A stretch of DNA of 64,000 bases from Roseibium algicola (GTDB lineage: Bacteria > Pseudomonadota > Alphaproteobacteria > Rhizobiales > Stappiaceae). Of the stretch, positions 43,100 through 51,134 are shown piece by piece. Below the pieces are notes generated by a model, which was given only the letters and a program-made list of their open reading frames with translations, was not told the DNA's origin and searched no databases. Numbering within the stretch: the stretch's first letter is position 1; each line of letters opens with the position of its first letter. Location: contig NZ_CP019630.1 of assembly GCF_001999245.1 (NCBI RefSeq), positions 6,043,001 to 6,107,000 on the forward strand, written 5' to 3'. The translations under genes and the position numbers were made by a program.

Positions 43100-43117
43100 T
43101 CGGCACAATTTTTGCTT
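43100..43117 (+). promoter_or_regulatory. Sigma-54-type promoter
   Basis: TCGGCACAATTTTTGCTT has GG at 43102-43103 and GC at 43114-43115, exactly 10 bases apart. It matches the GGCAC and TTGC core boxes of the -24/-12 consensus. Predicted start of transcription is near 43127, giving a leader of about 29 bases that contains the GAGGA ribosome site of the next gene. No enhancer site or activator gene was identified. Confidence 0.5.
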
Positions 43118-43155
43118 GCATATTTGGCAATGCTTGCAGCCAGAATGAGGATCCG

Positions 43156-43569
43156 ATGACATCTGCTCTGCCGCCCACGCCTTCCGTGTTACCGCAATCC
43201 GCCAAGGCGCTCCAAAAGCAGCCGAGCGAAACCGAAAGCCGGTTTCTGCAATTCCGCAGCATTCTTGCGGAACAATATGCAGATTGGCGTGAACTGCCTG
43301 AAGAAGAGCGAATTCGGCACAAGTATCTTGAAGATCATGGGCTGACCGAACTCGGTCTGGACAACCTTTCCCCCAGAAACAGGGCTGTTCACGAAGAAAA
43401 GATCGCCGAAATGACGAAGCAGCCGGTTGTCTCGCCGACACCCTATCGTGGGGCCGATGCAGGGGACGCGCTTTCCCGCCCGGTGATTACCCTGCAATCC
43501 GTTCTCGATGTTCACGACGCTTCCCAGGAAGCTGAAGCGGCAGAGGCAACAGCCGACTCAAAGGCCTGA
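43156..43569 (+). CDS. Small acidic protein of unknown function behind a sigma-54-type promoter
   Basis: 137 residues, not recognised. The N- and C-terminal thirds are low in order (Pro/Ser/Ala-rich start; Ala/Glu-rich end EAEAAEATADS). The middle is helical with ELPEEERIRHKYLEDHGLTELGLDNLSPRNRAVHEEKIAEM, a pattern of the type ERIR-x-x-YLE-x-x-GLTE-x-x-L-x-x-LSP-x-x-R that I remember from several uncharacterised proteobacterial proteins. No signal or TM. GAGGA precedes the ATG. The promoter suggests control by nitrogen status, motility or another sigma-54 activator. Divergent from GST, followed by a 264-base gap. Confidence 0.7.
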   Translation: MTSALPPTPSVLPQSAKALQKQPSETESRFLQFRSILAEQYADWRELPEEERIRHKYLEDHGLTELGLDNLSPRNRAVHEEKIAEMTKQPVVSPTPYRGADAGDALSRPVITLQSVLDVHDASQEAEAAEATADSKA

Positions 43570-43833
43570 TTTCTGCCCTTCGGCCGACATTCGTTTAAGG
43601 GTGACATGCTTCTACGACACGAAGAAACGGTCTCAGGAAACAGTCAGGTTTCCACAATGACTTGACGCTTCCCCAACGACATGCCGGAAAAATTGAAAAT
43701 TCGGCGAAATCGCGCTGTGTTTTTTTCGTAGGCATGCTTGAAATTTGAACCGAAGTGTATGGAATAGAGCGCTCGGGCAAGAAGGCGGGACGAACCCGCT
43801 TGCGCCGCGAAGAAGATATTAGGGGAACAAAAT

Positions 43834-44610
43834 ATGCGTGTATTGCGTATGGCTGCGGCCGCAGTAGCAGTACTGGCTGCCGTGAGTGGCGCTGAGGCGA
43901 AAGACTGGTCAAAGGTGCGTATCGGCACCGAAGGCGCTTATCCTCCGTTCAACTCCCTGACCGCAGACGGCCAGCTGATAGGTTTCGACATCGATATTGC
44001 CAAGGCACTCTGCGAAGAAATGAAAGTCGAGTGCGAATTCGTTACCCAGGATTGGGACGGAATGATCCCCGCCCTGCAGGCCGGCAAGTTCGACGCCGTG
44101 ATCGCTTCCATGTCGATCACCGAAGAGCGCAAGGAAAAGGTCGACTTCACCAACAAGTACTACAACACCCCGCCGGCAATTGCCGTGCCGAAGGATTCCG
44201 CTCTGACCGGTACGTCGGATGAAGACCTCAAGGGTGTCGCACTTGGTGCACAGTCCTCCACCACCCACTCCAACTATGCTGAAGAAAAGCTGCCGTCCGC
44301 AGATCTGAAGCTTTATCCGACGCCGGATGAATACAAGCTCGACGTTGCCAGCGGCCGTGTCGATGCCGTCATTGACGACGTTGTGGTTCTGTCCGATTGG
44401 CTGGCGACCGACGACGGTGCCTGCTGCAAGCTGCTGGGCACCCTGACGCCGGATCCGGTGATCAACGGTGAAGGCGCCGGCATTGCCATCCGCAAGGACG
44501 ACGGCGAGTTGAAGGAAATGTTCAACAAGGCCATCGAAGGCATCCTGGCGAACGGTAAGTACAAGGAAATCAACGACAAGTACTTCACGTTCGACGTTTA
44601 CGGCGGCTGA
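43834..44610 (+). CDS. Periplasmic amino-acid-binding protein of an ABC importer
   Basis: 258 residues. Signal peptide ending AEA before KDWSKVRIGTEGAYPPFNSL. Family 3 solute-binding features are LIGFDIDIAKALCEEM, DWDGMIPALQAGKFDAVIASMSITEERKEKVDFTNKYY and SAVIDDV-like DAVIDDVVVL. The DxD-type and Arg motifs fit lysine/arginine/ornithine or opine binding (AotJ, ArgT, OccT). AGGGGAA lies upstream of the ATG. It is the first gene of the set; strong hairpins follow it, as expected where the binding protein must exceed the membrane parts. The ligand is inferred only to class level. Confidence 0.92.
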   Translation: MRVLRMAAAAVAVLAAVSGAEAKDWSKVRIGTEGAYPPFNSLTADGQLIGFDIDIAKALCEEMKVECEFVTQDWDGMIPALQAGKFDAVIASMSITEERKEKVDFTNKYYNTPPAIAVPKDSALTGTSDEDLKGVALGAQSSTTHSNYAEEKLPSADLKLYPTPDEYKLDVASGRVDAVIDDVVVLSDWLATDDGACCKLLGTLTPDPVINGEGAGIAIRKDDGELKEMFNKAIEGILANGKYKEINDKYFTFDVYGG

Positions 44611-44634
44611 TTGGCCTCCAGTTGATCGCATTCC

Positions 44635-44661
44635 GGTGCAGCGCGCCCTGTGCGCTGCACC
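44635..44661 (+). repeat. Intercistronic stem-loop after the binding-protein gene
   Basis: GGTGCAGCGC and GCGCTGCACC (10 bp, 7-base loop), followed by two smaller stems (around CTGCAGGG-AAAAA-CCCGCAG at 44664-44684, and CGGCC/GGCCG at about 44688-44704). Such clusters protect the 5' part of the mRNA or limit read-through, raising binding protein over permease. Confidence 0.65.
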
Positions 44662-44739
44662 ACCTGCAGGGAAAAATCCCGCAGTACGGCCGGAGGGGCG
44701 GCCGGAATAACAACGACAAACAGAAAGAAGCGCCGGCTT

Positions 44740-45453
44740 ATGAATGAAGCTTTGACGCTACTCTCCTTCGGACCAGAGGGTTGGGGAGACGAAATTGCCT
44801 GGGGCGTGGTTGTAACCGTCTGCCTGGCAATAGTAACTTTGCCGTTCGGATTGTTTCTGGGATTTCTGATTGCGCTTGCGAAAAAGTCATCGGAACCCAG
44901 CTTGCGCCTGGCGGCCAATATCTACACCACTCTTTTCCGGGGCTTGCCGGAACTGCTGACCTTGTTTCTGGTCTACTTCGGACTACAGATCGCGATACAG
45001 GTCTTGCTGAAGATGGCCGGCTTCGACTTCTATTTTGAAGTCAATTCGTTTGTCGCCGGTGTCATCGCACTGTCCTTCGTCTTTTCTTCCTATGCTTCCG
45101 AAGCGTTTCTTTCCGCCTTTCGCGGGATCCCGCAGGGACAATACGAAGGCGGATATGCGCTTGGACTGTCGAAAGGCAAAACCCTTCGACTGGTTGTACT
45201 GCCGCAATTGATCCGGCTCGCACTGCCCGCACTTGGAAACAGCTGGCTCGTCCTTCTCAAGGACACCTCACTCGTTTCGGTGGTCGGCTTGTCTGACGTC
45301 ATGCGCCAGTCCGGGATCGCCGCAAGGGTGACCAAGGAACCCTTCATGTTCTTTGGCATTGCCTGCCTGATCTACCTGGTCCTGGCAATGATATCGTCCA
45401 CCGGTCTCGTGCGTATCGAGCGCTGGAGCAAACGCGGAGATACGGCACGATGA
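44740..45453 (+). CDS. Amino-acid ABC importer permease 1 (HisQ/AotQ-like)
   Basis: 237 residues with about five TM helices. Motifs are WGVVVTVCLAIVTLPFGLFLGFLIALAKKSS, TTLFRGLPELLTLFLVYFG, and the coupling-helix EAA loop AFRGIPQGQYEGGYALGLSKGKTLRLVVLPQLIRLALPALGNSWL. This loop normally docks an ATPase, but none is encoded here. ATG 44740 is chosen because the fold starts there; a 30-residue longer frame is unsupported. The stop overlaps permease 2 by ATGA. Confidence 0.92.
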   Translation: MNEALTLLSFGPEGWGDEIAWGVVVTVCLAIVTLPFGLFLGFLIALAKKSSEPSLRLAANIYTTLFRGLPELLTLFLVYFGLQIAIQVLLKMAGFDFYFEVNSFVAGVIALSFVFSSYASEAFLSAFRGIPQGQYEGGYALGLSKGKTLRLVVLPQLIRLALPALGNSWLVLLKDTSLVSVVGLSDVMRQSGIAARVTKEPFMFFGIACLIYLVLAMISSTGLVRIERWSKRGDTAR

Positions 45454-46277
45454 TCTCCGCAAACCCCGCCACAGGCCTGAAACGGCCGCCCGCACCGCCC
45501 CGTGGCTGGACCAAGACGCGAATTCTCGGCCATGTCCTCATGGCGCTCTGGATCGTCTCCGGTGCCTGGCTGCTCTACTATCTGGCGATAAACGTCGCCA
45601 GTCCTTTCGTGCTGAAGTATTGGCCCGAGTACCTCAGCGGTTTTCTGGTCACCCTTCAGATCGTCGGCCTGTCGTTGCTGATAGGTGCGGTGCTGAGCGT
45701 GCCCATCGCAGCTGCACGGGCGTCGAAATGGTGGCTTTTATCGAAGCCTGCCTATTGTTTCGTCTATTTCTTCCGCGGCACACCGCTGCTGGCACAGACC
45801 TTCCTTGTCTACTATGGCGCAGGCACCTTCCAGGCACAGCTGGAGGCAGTCGGCCTGTGGGGTCTTTTCCGGGAAGCCTGGTTCTGCGTGATCTTCGCGT
45901 TTTCACTGAACACCTCCGCGTATCAGGCCGAAATCCTGCGCGGTGCCATTCAAAACGTGCCCAGAGGTCAGTGGGAAGGGGCTGCTGCTCTCGGCCTCAA
46001 CAAGCAGATTACCTTCTTCAAGATCATCCTGCCGCAGGCACTGATCGTTGCCCTGCGGCCCTATGGCAACGAGATCATTCTCATGCTCAAGGGTTCCGCC
46101 ATTGCGGCAATCGTGACGGTGTTCGATCTGTTTGGAGAAACCAGACGGGCCTACTCGAGATCGTATGATTTCCAGGCCTACATCTGGGCAGCGGTGATCT
46201 ATCTGTTCCTGGTAGAGATGCTGCGCCGCCTGTGGGACAAAATCGAAGCACGCCTGACGCGGCACCTGATACGCTGA
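45450..46277 (+). CDS. Amino-acid ABC importer permease 2 (HisM/AotM-like)
   Basis: 275 residues. TM helices include VLMALWIVSGAWLLYYLAI and YLSGFLVTLQIVGLSLLIGAVLSVPIAAARAS. FFRGTPLLAQTFLVYYG and the EAA loop ILRGAIQNVPRGQWEGAAALGLNKQITFFKIILPQALIVALRPYGNEIILMLKG are diagnostic of polar amino-acid permeases. The stop is followed by a terminator at 46304-46335 and then metC, so the operon ends without an ATP-binding subunit. An ATPase from another locus must energise it, or the transporter is incomplete. Confidence 0.92.
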   Translation: MISANPATGLKRPPAPPRGWTKTRILGHVLMALWIVSGAWLLYYLAINVASPFVLKYWPEYLSGFLVTLQIVGLSLLIGAVLSVPIAAARASKWWLLSKPAYCFVYFFRGTPLLAQTFLVYYGAGTFQAQLEAVGLWGLFREAWFCVIFAFSLNTSAYQAEILRGAIQNVPRGQWEGAAALGLNKQITFFKIILPQALIVALRPYGNEIILMLKGSAIAAIVTVFDLFGETRRAYSRSYDFQAYIWAAVIYLFLVEMLRRLWDKIEARLTRHLIR

Positions 46278-46303
46278 GCAGACTTTCAGCGTTCGAAATA
46301 ATT

Positions 46304-46335
46304 GGGCCGGGCTTTTCAAGTACCGGCCCGTTTTT
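46304..46335 (+). terminator. Rho-independent terminator of the ABC importer operon
   Basis: GGGCCGG (46304-46310) pairs with CCGGCCC (46323-46329) over a 12-base loop, then G and TTTTT. It confirms that the operon ends after permease 2. Confidence 0.82.
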
Positions 46336-46474
46336 CTGTTACCTGTTCCGCGTACGCCTTCTCGATATTTCTTTGGAGGCAAGTCGGCACCGCTCTCCCA
46401 AATGGATTGATTTCATTTGATTATCCAAGCGGACGGCGATAACCCGAAGGGACACCCATTCACGGAGCTCTCCC

Positions 46475-47641
46475 ATGCCGAAAACGCCCTCCATTGCCCA
46501 TGGCCTTCACCTGGACAGCCTGCTGGCCCATGGCGGCGGCGGTTTTGATGCAGCAACAGGCGCTGTCGTGCCGCCGATACAGACTGCTACCACATTCGTG
46601 CGTGACGAAACCTATGAGCTGGTCAACCCGGGGCATATCTACAGCCGTGACGACAATGCGCTTTTCAAGAAGACCGAAAAACTGATTGCCGCTCTTGAAG
46701 GGGGAGAAGACAGCCGGCTGTTTGCATCCGGCATGGCCGCTGTCGCCGCCGTCGCCCGCATCGTCAAGCCAGGCGGCACACTGCTTGCCCAGTCCGGCAT
46801 TTACTGGGGGACCACGTTGTTCCTGCGCAAGATGTGTGCACGCAACAACATTGCCCTCGTAGAAGCTGATGCAAGCGACCTTCAGTCCTTCCAGGACGAG
46901 ATAGCCGTCACGCGCCCGGATCTTGTCTGGCTTGAAGTACCCAGCAATCCATTCTTGAAGGTTGCCGACATCAAGAGCATTGCCAACCAGTGCAAACAGG
47001 CGGACGCCCTGCTTGCCGTCGATGCGACCGCCGCAACACCGCTGATCCTCAAGCCTCTGTCGCTCGGAGCGGACCTGGTGATGCATTCGGCGACCAAGGC
47101 CCTCAACGGTCATTCAGACCTTCTGGGTGGCGTCGTCACAACCGACAACGCGGGCAGCGAAGCCTGGGCGTTTCTGACCGAGGAACGCAAGTTGGCCGGC
47201 GCCGTGCTCGGTTCGTTCGAAACCTGGCTTTTGCTCCGGGGCCTCAGGACACTTGCCTTGCGTGTGGAGCGCATGAACAGATCGGCACAGGTTTTCGCGG
47301 AACACTTCGAAAAACACCCGAAAGTGGAAGCCGTGCTTTATCCCGGCGTCAAGAGCCACCCTCATCACGAACTTGCAAAAAGCCAGATGACCGGCGGTTT
47401 TGGCTCGCTCATGTCCATTCAGGTCAAGGGCGACAAAACGGCCGCCCTGAATGTCACCGGTGCGCTTGACCTGTTCCAGCGAGCAACCTCCCTCGGCGGC
47501 ACCGAGAGTCTTGTCGAGCATCGTTTCACCATCGAGGGCGAAGGCTCCGGCATTCCGGAGAACCTGTTGAGGCTGTCCATCGGCATCGAGCATTGCGACG
47601 ACCTGATTGCGGACATGGAGCAGGCCCTCACTGCGATCTGA
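46475..47641 (+). CDS. metC: Cystathionine beta-lyase
   Basis: 388 residues, PLP fold I of the Cys/Met metabolism family. It cleaves cystathionine to homocysteine, pyruvate and ammonia. Landmarks are TATTFVRDETYE, YSRDDN, LFASGMAAVAAVAR, the Tyr of SGIYWGTTLFLRK, VDATAATPLILKPLSLGADLVMHSATKALNGHSDLLGG with the PLP Lys, and TSLGGTESLVEHRFTIEGEG. TSLGGTESL near the end marks MetC-like over MetB-like members. Related PLP lyases (methionine gamma-lyase, other C-S lyases) cannot be fully excluded. It converges with a LysR gene. Confidence 0.9.
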   Translation: MPKTPSIAHGLHLDSLLAHGGGGFDAATGAVVPPIQTATTFVRDETYELVNPGHIYSRDDNALFKKTEKLIAALEGGEDSRLFASGMAAVAAVARIVKPGGTLLAQSGIYWGTTLFLRKMCARNNIALVEADASDLQSFQDEIAVTRPDLVWLEVPSNPFLKVADIKSIANQCKQADALLAVDATAATPLILKPLSLGADLVMHSATKALNGHSDLLGGVVTTDNAGSEAWAFLTEERKLAGAVLGSFETWLLLRGLRTLALRVERMNRSAQVFAEHFEKHPKVEAVLYPGVKSHPHHELAKSQMTGGFGSLMSIQVKGDKTAALNVTGALDLFQRATSLGGTESLVEHRFTIEGEGSGIPENLLRLSIGIEHCDDLIADMEQALTAI

Positions 47642-47653
47642 CGTCTGCCCAGG

Positions 47654-48556
47654 CTAATCGGCGAGCTGTTCGGCGCGCATGGCCCTGAGCCAGCTCATGA
47701 AGGCCTTGAGCGGTGGACGGTTGACACCGGGGCGGGTCACCAGATGGTACCCCGTCCCCGGATAAACGCCGTCTTCAAATAGGACCCTGAGGTTACCTGC
47801 CTCGATTTCAGGTTCGACAAAGGTCTTGGCGGTGGCTGAAATACCATCGCCGCGCCGTAATCCTTCCAGCACCATGTAGCCAGGCAAATGGGTGATGTTG
47901 AGCTTGCCCTTGGGCACGACGCCTTGGCGCTCCAGCCAGATGGTCAATTCGTTGGTGCCGTATTCCTGCAACCAGGGAAACTCCAGAAGATCTTCAGGGC
48001 TTTCGATCTTCTTGTCTCCGATCAGGCAATTGGCACCGATCACCGCAAAATTCGTCGGGATGAACAGTTCCGATTCAAGCCCTGTCCAGTTGCCCTTGCC
48101 GAAACGGATCGCCAGGTCGACGCCGCCAGGTCTGAGTTCAACCACTTCGGCCGTCGGATTGAGCATCAGTTCGATGTCGGGATGCTTGTGCCGGAAATCG
48201 CTGATCCGCGGCATCAGCCAACTTATGGCAAAGGACGGCGTCATGGTGATGTTGAGCGGACGGACCAGATCTTCCCGCGTCAATTCATCGACTGTCTCCC
48301 TGATGATTTCAAAGCCTTCGCTCAGACCTTCAAAGAGCTGCTTGCCTTCAGGGGTCAATGCAATGCCCCTGCCCTCACGGACAATCAGTTTCAACCCCAG
48401 AAACTGCTCCAGAGCCTTGACCTGTTGACTGACGGCCGCGTGAGTGACGTTCAATTCTCTTCCCGCGGCCGAGAGACTGCAGGTCTCGGCAACGGCAGTA
48501 AAGGTTCTCAGACTGTTCAGGGATGGGAGAGATCGCCAATCCATATGTAATTTCAC
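47654..48556 (-). CDS. LysR-family regulator, GcvA-like
   Basis: 300 residues. WRSLPSLNSLRTFTAVAETCSLSAAGRELNVTHAAVSQQVKALEQFLGLKLIVREGRGIALTPEGKQL is the GcvA/TrpI/AmpR-type winged helix. The effector domain has the GcvA-style FAISWLMPRISDFRHKHPDIELMLNPTAEVVELRPGGVDLAIRFGKGNWTGLESEL. The start is ATG 48556 or ATG 48544. Divergent from a 50-codon small gene and then a beta-hydroxyacid dehydrogenase, which are candidates for its regulon; metC converges from the other side. The effector is unknown. Confidence 0.92.
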   Translation of the reverse strand: MKLHMDWRSLPSLNSLRTFTAVAETCSLSAAGRELNVTHAAVSQQVKALEQFLGLKLIVREGRGIALTPEGKQLFEGLSEGFEIIRETVDELTREDLVRPLNITMTPSFAISWLMPRISDFRHKHPDIELMLNPTAEVVELRPGGVDLAIRFGKGNWTGLESELFIPTNFAVIGANCLIGDKKIESPEDLLEFPWLQEYGTNELTIWLERQGVVPKGKLNITHLPGYMVLEGLRRGDGISATAKTFVEPEIEAGNLRVLFEDGVYPGTGYHLVTRPGVNRPPLKAFMSWLRAMRAEQLAD

Positions 48557-48644
48557 CTTACATTTTGAAAATCTTCCTGACTGGCATCAGCAGCCGTAAA
48601 CAGCCACATTACTCTCACACAACGCAGCGAGAGGATGTAAGCAT

Positions 48645-48797
48645 ATGTTTGATATTTACGCACGTAGCTTCCTGGAAGCAACCCGGTTCTCCAGCAACAC
48701 CCGTCCGGATCCGCGCACCCAGCGGCACCTGGACGCCCAGTCGGCGAAGCGGGAACGTCATTTGCGGCTCTGGCAGCGCGGGCCCTATTGGATCTAA
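48645..48797 (+). CDS. 50-residue basic small protein, unknown
   Basis: ATG 48645 to TAA 48795-48797, with a GAGAGGA ribosome site. It starts MFDIYARSFLEATRFSSN and ends RERHLRLWQRGPYWI; Arg-rich (around ten Arg), aromatic ends, no signal or membrane helix. Start, ribosome site and clean stop are good, and it occupies the divergent region next to LysR, so I regard it as a real small gene, likely LysR-regulated. It is reminiscent in size and charge of DUF1127-type mini-proteins, but the sequence does not convincingly match that motif. A terminator follows 54 bases later. Confidence 0.6.
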   Translation: MFDIYARSFLEATRFSSNTRPDPRTQRHLDAQSAKRERHLRLWQRGPYWI

Positions 48798-48850
48798 GCT
48801 GACAGCAAGAGGCAAATGGCCTAAAACCATGATGAACCAGTTCAATTAAA

Positions 48851-48872
48851 GGCCCGGCTCGTACCGGGCCTT
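48851..48872 (+). terminator. Stem-loop after the 50-residue gene
   Basis: GGCCCGG (48851-48857) pairs with CCGGGCC (48864-48870) over a 6-base loop, with a short TT after. Directly behind it, TTCGCATGCGAA (48871-48882) is a perfect 12-base palindrome next to the ribosome site of the next gene. Confidence 0.6.
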
Positions 48873-48894
48873 CGCATGCGAAGGGAGCGTCGTC

Positions 48895-49776
48895 ATGGCA
48901 AAGGTTGCATTTATCGGTCTGGGCGTCATGGGATATCCGATGGCCGGATACCTGAAAACCAAAGGTGGGCACGACGTCACGGTCTATAACCGCACGACTG
49001 CGAAGGCCGAGAAATGGGCTGCCGAATATGGCGGCAACTTCGCCAAGACCCCGAAGGAAGCAGCTGAAGGTTGCGACTTCGTCTTTTCCTGCGTCGGAAA
49101 CGACGACGATCTGCGCTCCGTGACGACCGGCGAAGATGGTGCCTTTCATGGATTGAAAGAAGGCGCGATTTTTGTCGACAACACCACCGCGTCTGCCGAA
49201 GTTGCCCGTGAGCTTTATGCAGCGGCCAAGGACAAGGGCTGCGGCTTCATCGATGCTCCGGTTTCCGGTGGCCAGGCAGGTGCCGAAAACGGCGTCCTGA
49301 CAGTAATGTGCGGCGGAGATCAGGATGCTTTCGACAAGGCCAAGCCGGTCATCGAATGCTTCGCAAAATTCGTCGGTCTGATGGGAGAAAGCGGCGCAGG
49401 GCAATTGACCAAGATGGTCAACCAGATCTGCATTGCCGGCCTGGTGCAGGGCCTCTCCGAAGCCATCCACTTTGCCAAGAAAGCGGATCTCGACGTCGCC
49501 AAGGTCATCTCCGCAATTAAAGGCGGGGCTGCCCAATCCTGGCAGATGGAAAACCGGTGGGAGACCATGAATGCCGGCAAGTTCGACTATGGCTTTGCGG
49601 TCGACTGGATGCGCAAGGATCTCGGCATCTGCCTGAAGACCGCAAATGATACCGGTGCCCGCCTGCCTGTTACGGCGCTGGTCGATCAGTTCTATGCCGA
49701 AGTTCAGGCCATGGGCGGCAAACGTTGGGATACGTCCAGCCTGATTGCCCGCCTGGAAAATGCCGACAAGTCATAA
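48895..49776 (+). CDS. Beta-hydroxyacid dehydrogenase (3-hydroxyisobutyrate / tartronate-semialdehyde reductase type)
   Basis: 293 residues. N-terminal Rossmann motif VAFIGLGVMGYPMAGYL, then FVDNTTASAEVARELYAAAKDKGCGFIDAPVSGGQAGAENGVLTVMCGG with the substrate-binding DAPVSGG, and catalytic Lys in GQLTKMVNQICIAG. The C-terminal helical domain contains FDYGFAVDWMRKDLGI. The enzyme family oxidises beta-hydroxyacids such as 3-hydroxyisobutyrate with NAD+ or reduces the semialdehydes. The substrate is not resolved and valine-pathway genes are not adjacent. AAGGGAG precedes the ATG. An AlkD-like gene follows after 12 bases. Confidence 0.92.
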   Translation: MAKVAFIGLGVMGYPMAGYLKTKGGHDVTVYNRTTAKAEKWAAEYGGNFAKTPKEAAEGCDFVFSCVGNDDDLRSVTTGEDGAFHGLKEGAIFVDNTTASAEVARELYAAAKDKGCGFIDAPVSGGQAGAENGVLTVMCGGDQDAFDKAKPVIECFAKFVGLMGESGAGQLTKMVNQICIAGLVQGLSEAIHFAKKADLDVAKVISAIKGGAAQSWQMENRWETMNAGKFDYGFAVDWMRKDLGICLKTANDTGARLPVTALVDQFYAEVQAMGGKRWDTSSLIARLENADKS

Positions 49777-49788
49777 ACGGGCACCCAT

Positions 49789-50499
49789 ATGCCCCAAGTC
49801 CCGGACACGACCTTCACGCTTGAAAACGTATTGAACGATCTGCGTGAAGCGGGAACGGAGCCGAACCGTGCTGGAATGGCGCGGTTCGGCATCGAAACAG
49901 ATCGGGCCTTCGGCGTTCCACTCTCAGTGCTGCGTCCGTTGGCCAGATCCATAGGCCCTTCCCCGGACCTTGCACGGGAACTCTGGGCCAGCGGCTTTCA
50001 CGAAGCGCGGCTCTTGGCAATCCTTCTGACCCCACCCAGGCACCTGGCACCCGAGCTTGCCCTTCAATGGCTGAACGACATCAATTCCTGGGATCTGTGC
50101 GATCAGCTCATGAATGTTCTGGCCCGTCGTGCCGGTTCAAATGAACTGGTTCCAGCACTTGCCGCAGACGAACGCGAATTCGTCCGGCGGGCCGCCTTTG
50201 CACTGATCGCCTGGCGCGCCGTCCACGCCAAGACAGCGCCCGAATCCGAGTTTCTGGACTACTTTCCCTTGATCCGCGCTGCTGCCACGGACGAGCGAAA
50301 CTTTGTCTGGAAAGCGGTGCACTGGGCCCTCCGCCAGATCGGCAAGCGCTCCTTGCCTCTGCATGGCGCCGCTCTCGCGATTGCCGAAGACCTTGCAGCA
50401 TCCGAAAACCGGACAGCCCGCAAGGTCGGCAATGCGGCTGCCCGGGAGCTTTCGTCCAAGAAGGTTCTGAACCGCCTCAACAAGGCTGCAGACATCTAG
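49789..50499 (+). CDS. AlkD-like DNA alkylation repair protein
   Basis: 236 residues of helical HEAT-like repeats: MARFGIETDRAFGVPLSVLRPLAR, LWASGFHEARLLAILL, WDLCDQLMNVLARR, VRRAAFALIAWRAVHAK and NFVWKAVHWALRQIGKRS. AlkD proteins wrap duplex DNA and excise bulky or cationic alkylpurines. Trp and Asp residues in WDLCDQ and the NFVWKAVNWALR-like block are the family signature. It starts 12 bases after the dehydrogenase gene, so it is probably cotranscribed. Functional coupling is not obvious. Confidence 0.88.
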   Translation: MPQVPDTTFTLENVLNDLREAGTEPNRAGMARFGIETDRAFGVPLSVLRPLARSIGPSPDLARELWASGFHEARLLAILLTPPRHLAPELALQWLNDINSWDLCDQLMNVLARRAGSNELVPALAADEREFVRRAAFALIAWRAVHAKTAPESEFLDYFPLIRAAATDERNFVWKAVHWALRQIGKRSLPLHGAALAIAEDLAASENRTARKVGNAAARELSSKKVLNRLNKAADI

Positions 50500-50534
50500 T
50501 TAAATGTTGCTGTCGATCTATTATCGACTGCCGC

Positions 50535-51035
50535 TTACTGACCTGCCGCTTCCTTGGCGATGGCATCCAGCAAGGCATTCACTTCACCGATAGCCGCCTT
50601 GGATTCCTCAGAGCCTGTTTCGCCGAGGTGACGATATCCGACCGTTACGGTGCCAGGCTGGTCCGGAGTTTCGTAGACGAATACCGAATAGGGGCAATAG
50701 GCGATGTTCGCAGCGTCAGCCTCCATCACCTTGCGCGAGAGATTGGCCGAGCAGAACAACATGGCCTGCGCCTTGACGAAGATCTGCTTCTGACCACCGA
50801 CATCTTGTGATGTGCGATCCAGCATGTCGCCTATGTGTGAGACGTAATCGATGACCAGGCCATGATTGACGATGGCATTTTCAAGATCGAAACGCACATC
50901 ATCAAAGGCCGCAGAAACCTGGTAGGCGGTAACGCCTTCCGGAATTGACTGGGCGCTGGCGGCTCCGGTGCCGCAAACTGCGAGGCCCACAAATGCAATT
51001 GCAATCCGAAACGGCTTCCTGAAACTTTCAAACAT
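50535..51035 (-). CDS. Exported DUF302 protein
   Basis: 166 residues with signal peptide FRIAIAFVGLAVCGTGAASA. The DUF302 body is GVTAYQVSAAFDDVRFDLENAIVNHGLVIDYVSHIGDMLDRT, then CSANLSRKVMEADAANIAYCPYSVFVYET, matching the family's small alpha/beta fold. Function is unestablished. ATG 51035 has GGGAGGA upstream and starts at the signal peptide. It lies downstream of gbcB on the same strand but 100 bases away, so membership in that operon is uncertain. Confidence 0.88.
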   Translation of the reverse strand: MFESFRKPFRIAIAFVGLAVCGTGAASAQSIPEGVTAYQVSAAFDDVRFDLENAIVNHGLVIDYVSHIGDMLDRTSQDVGGQKQIFVKAQAMLFCSANLSRKVMEADAANIAYCPYSVFVYETPDQPGTVTVGYRHLGETGSEESKAAIGEVNALLDAIAKEAAGQ

Positions 51036-51134
51036 GCGACGTCCTCCCGAGCATGAAGACCAGAATACTCCGCTCTTCATGCCCGCGCCATTGATACATC
51101 GCAAATTTTGAATATTTCCTCGACTATCTCCGGC

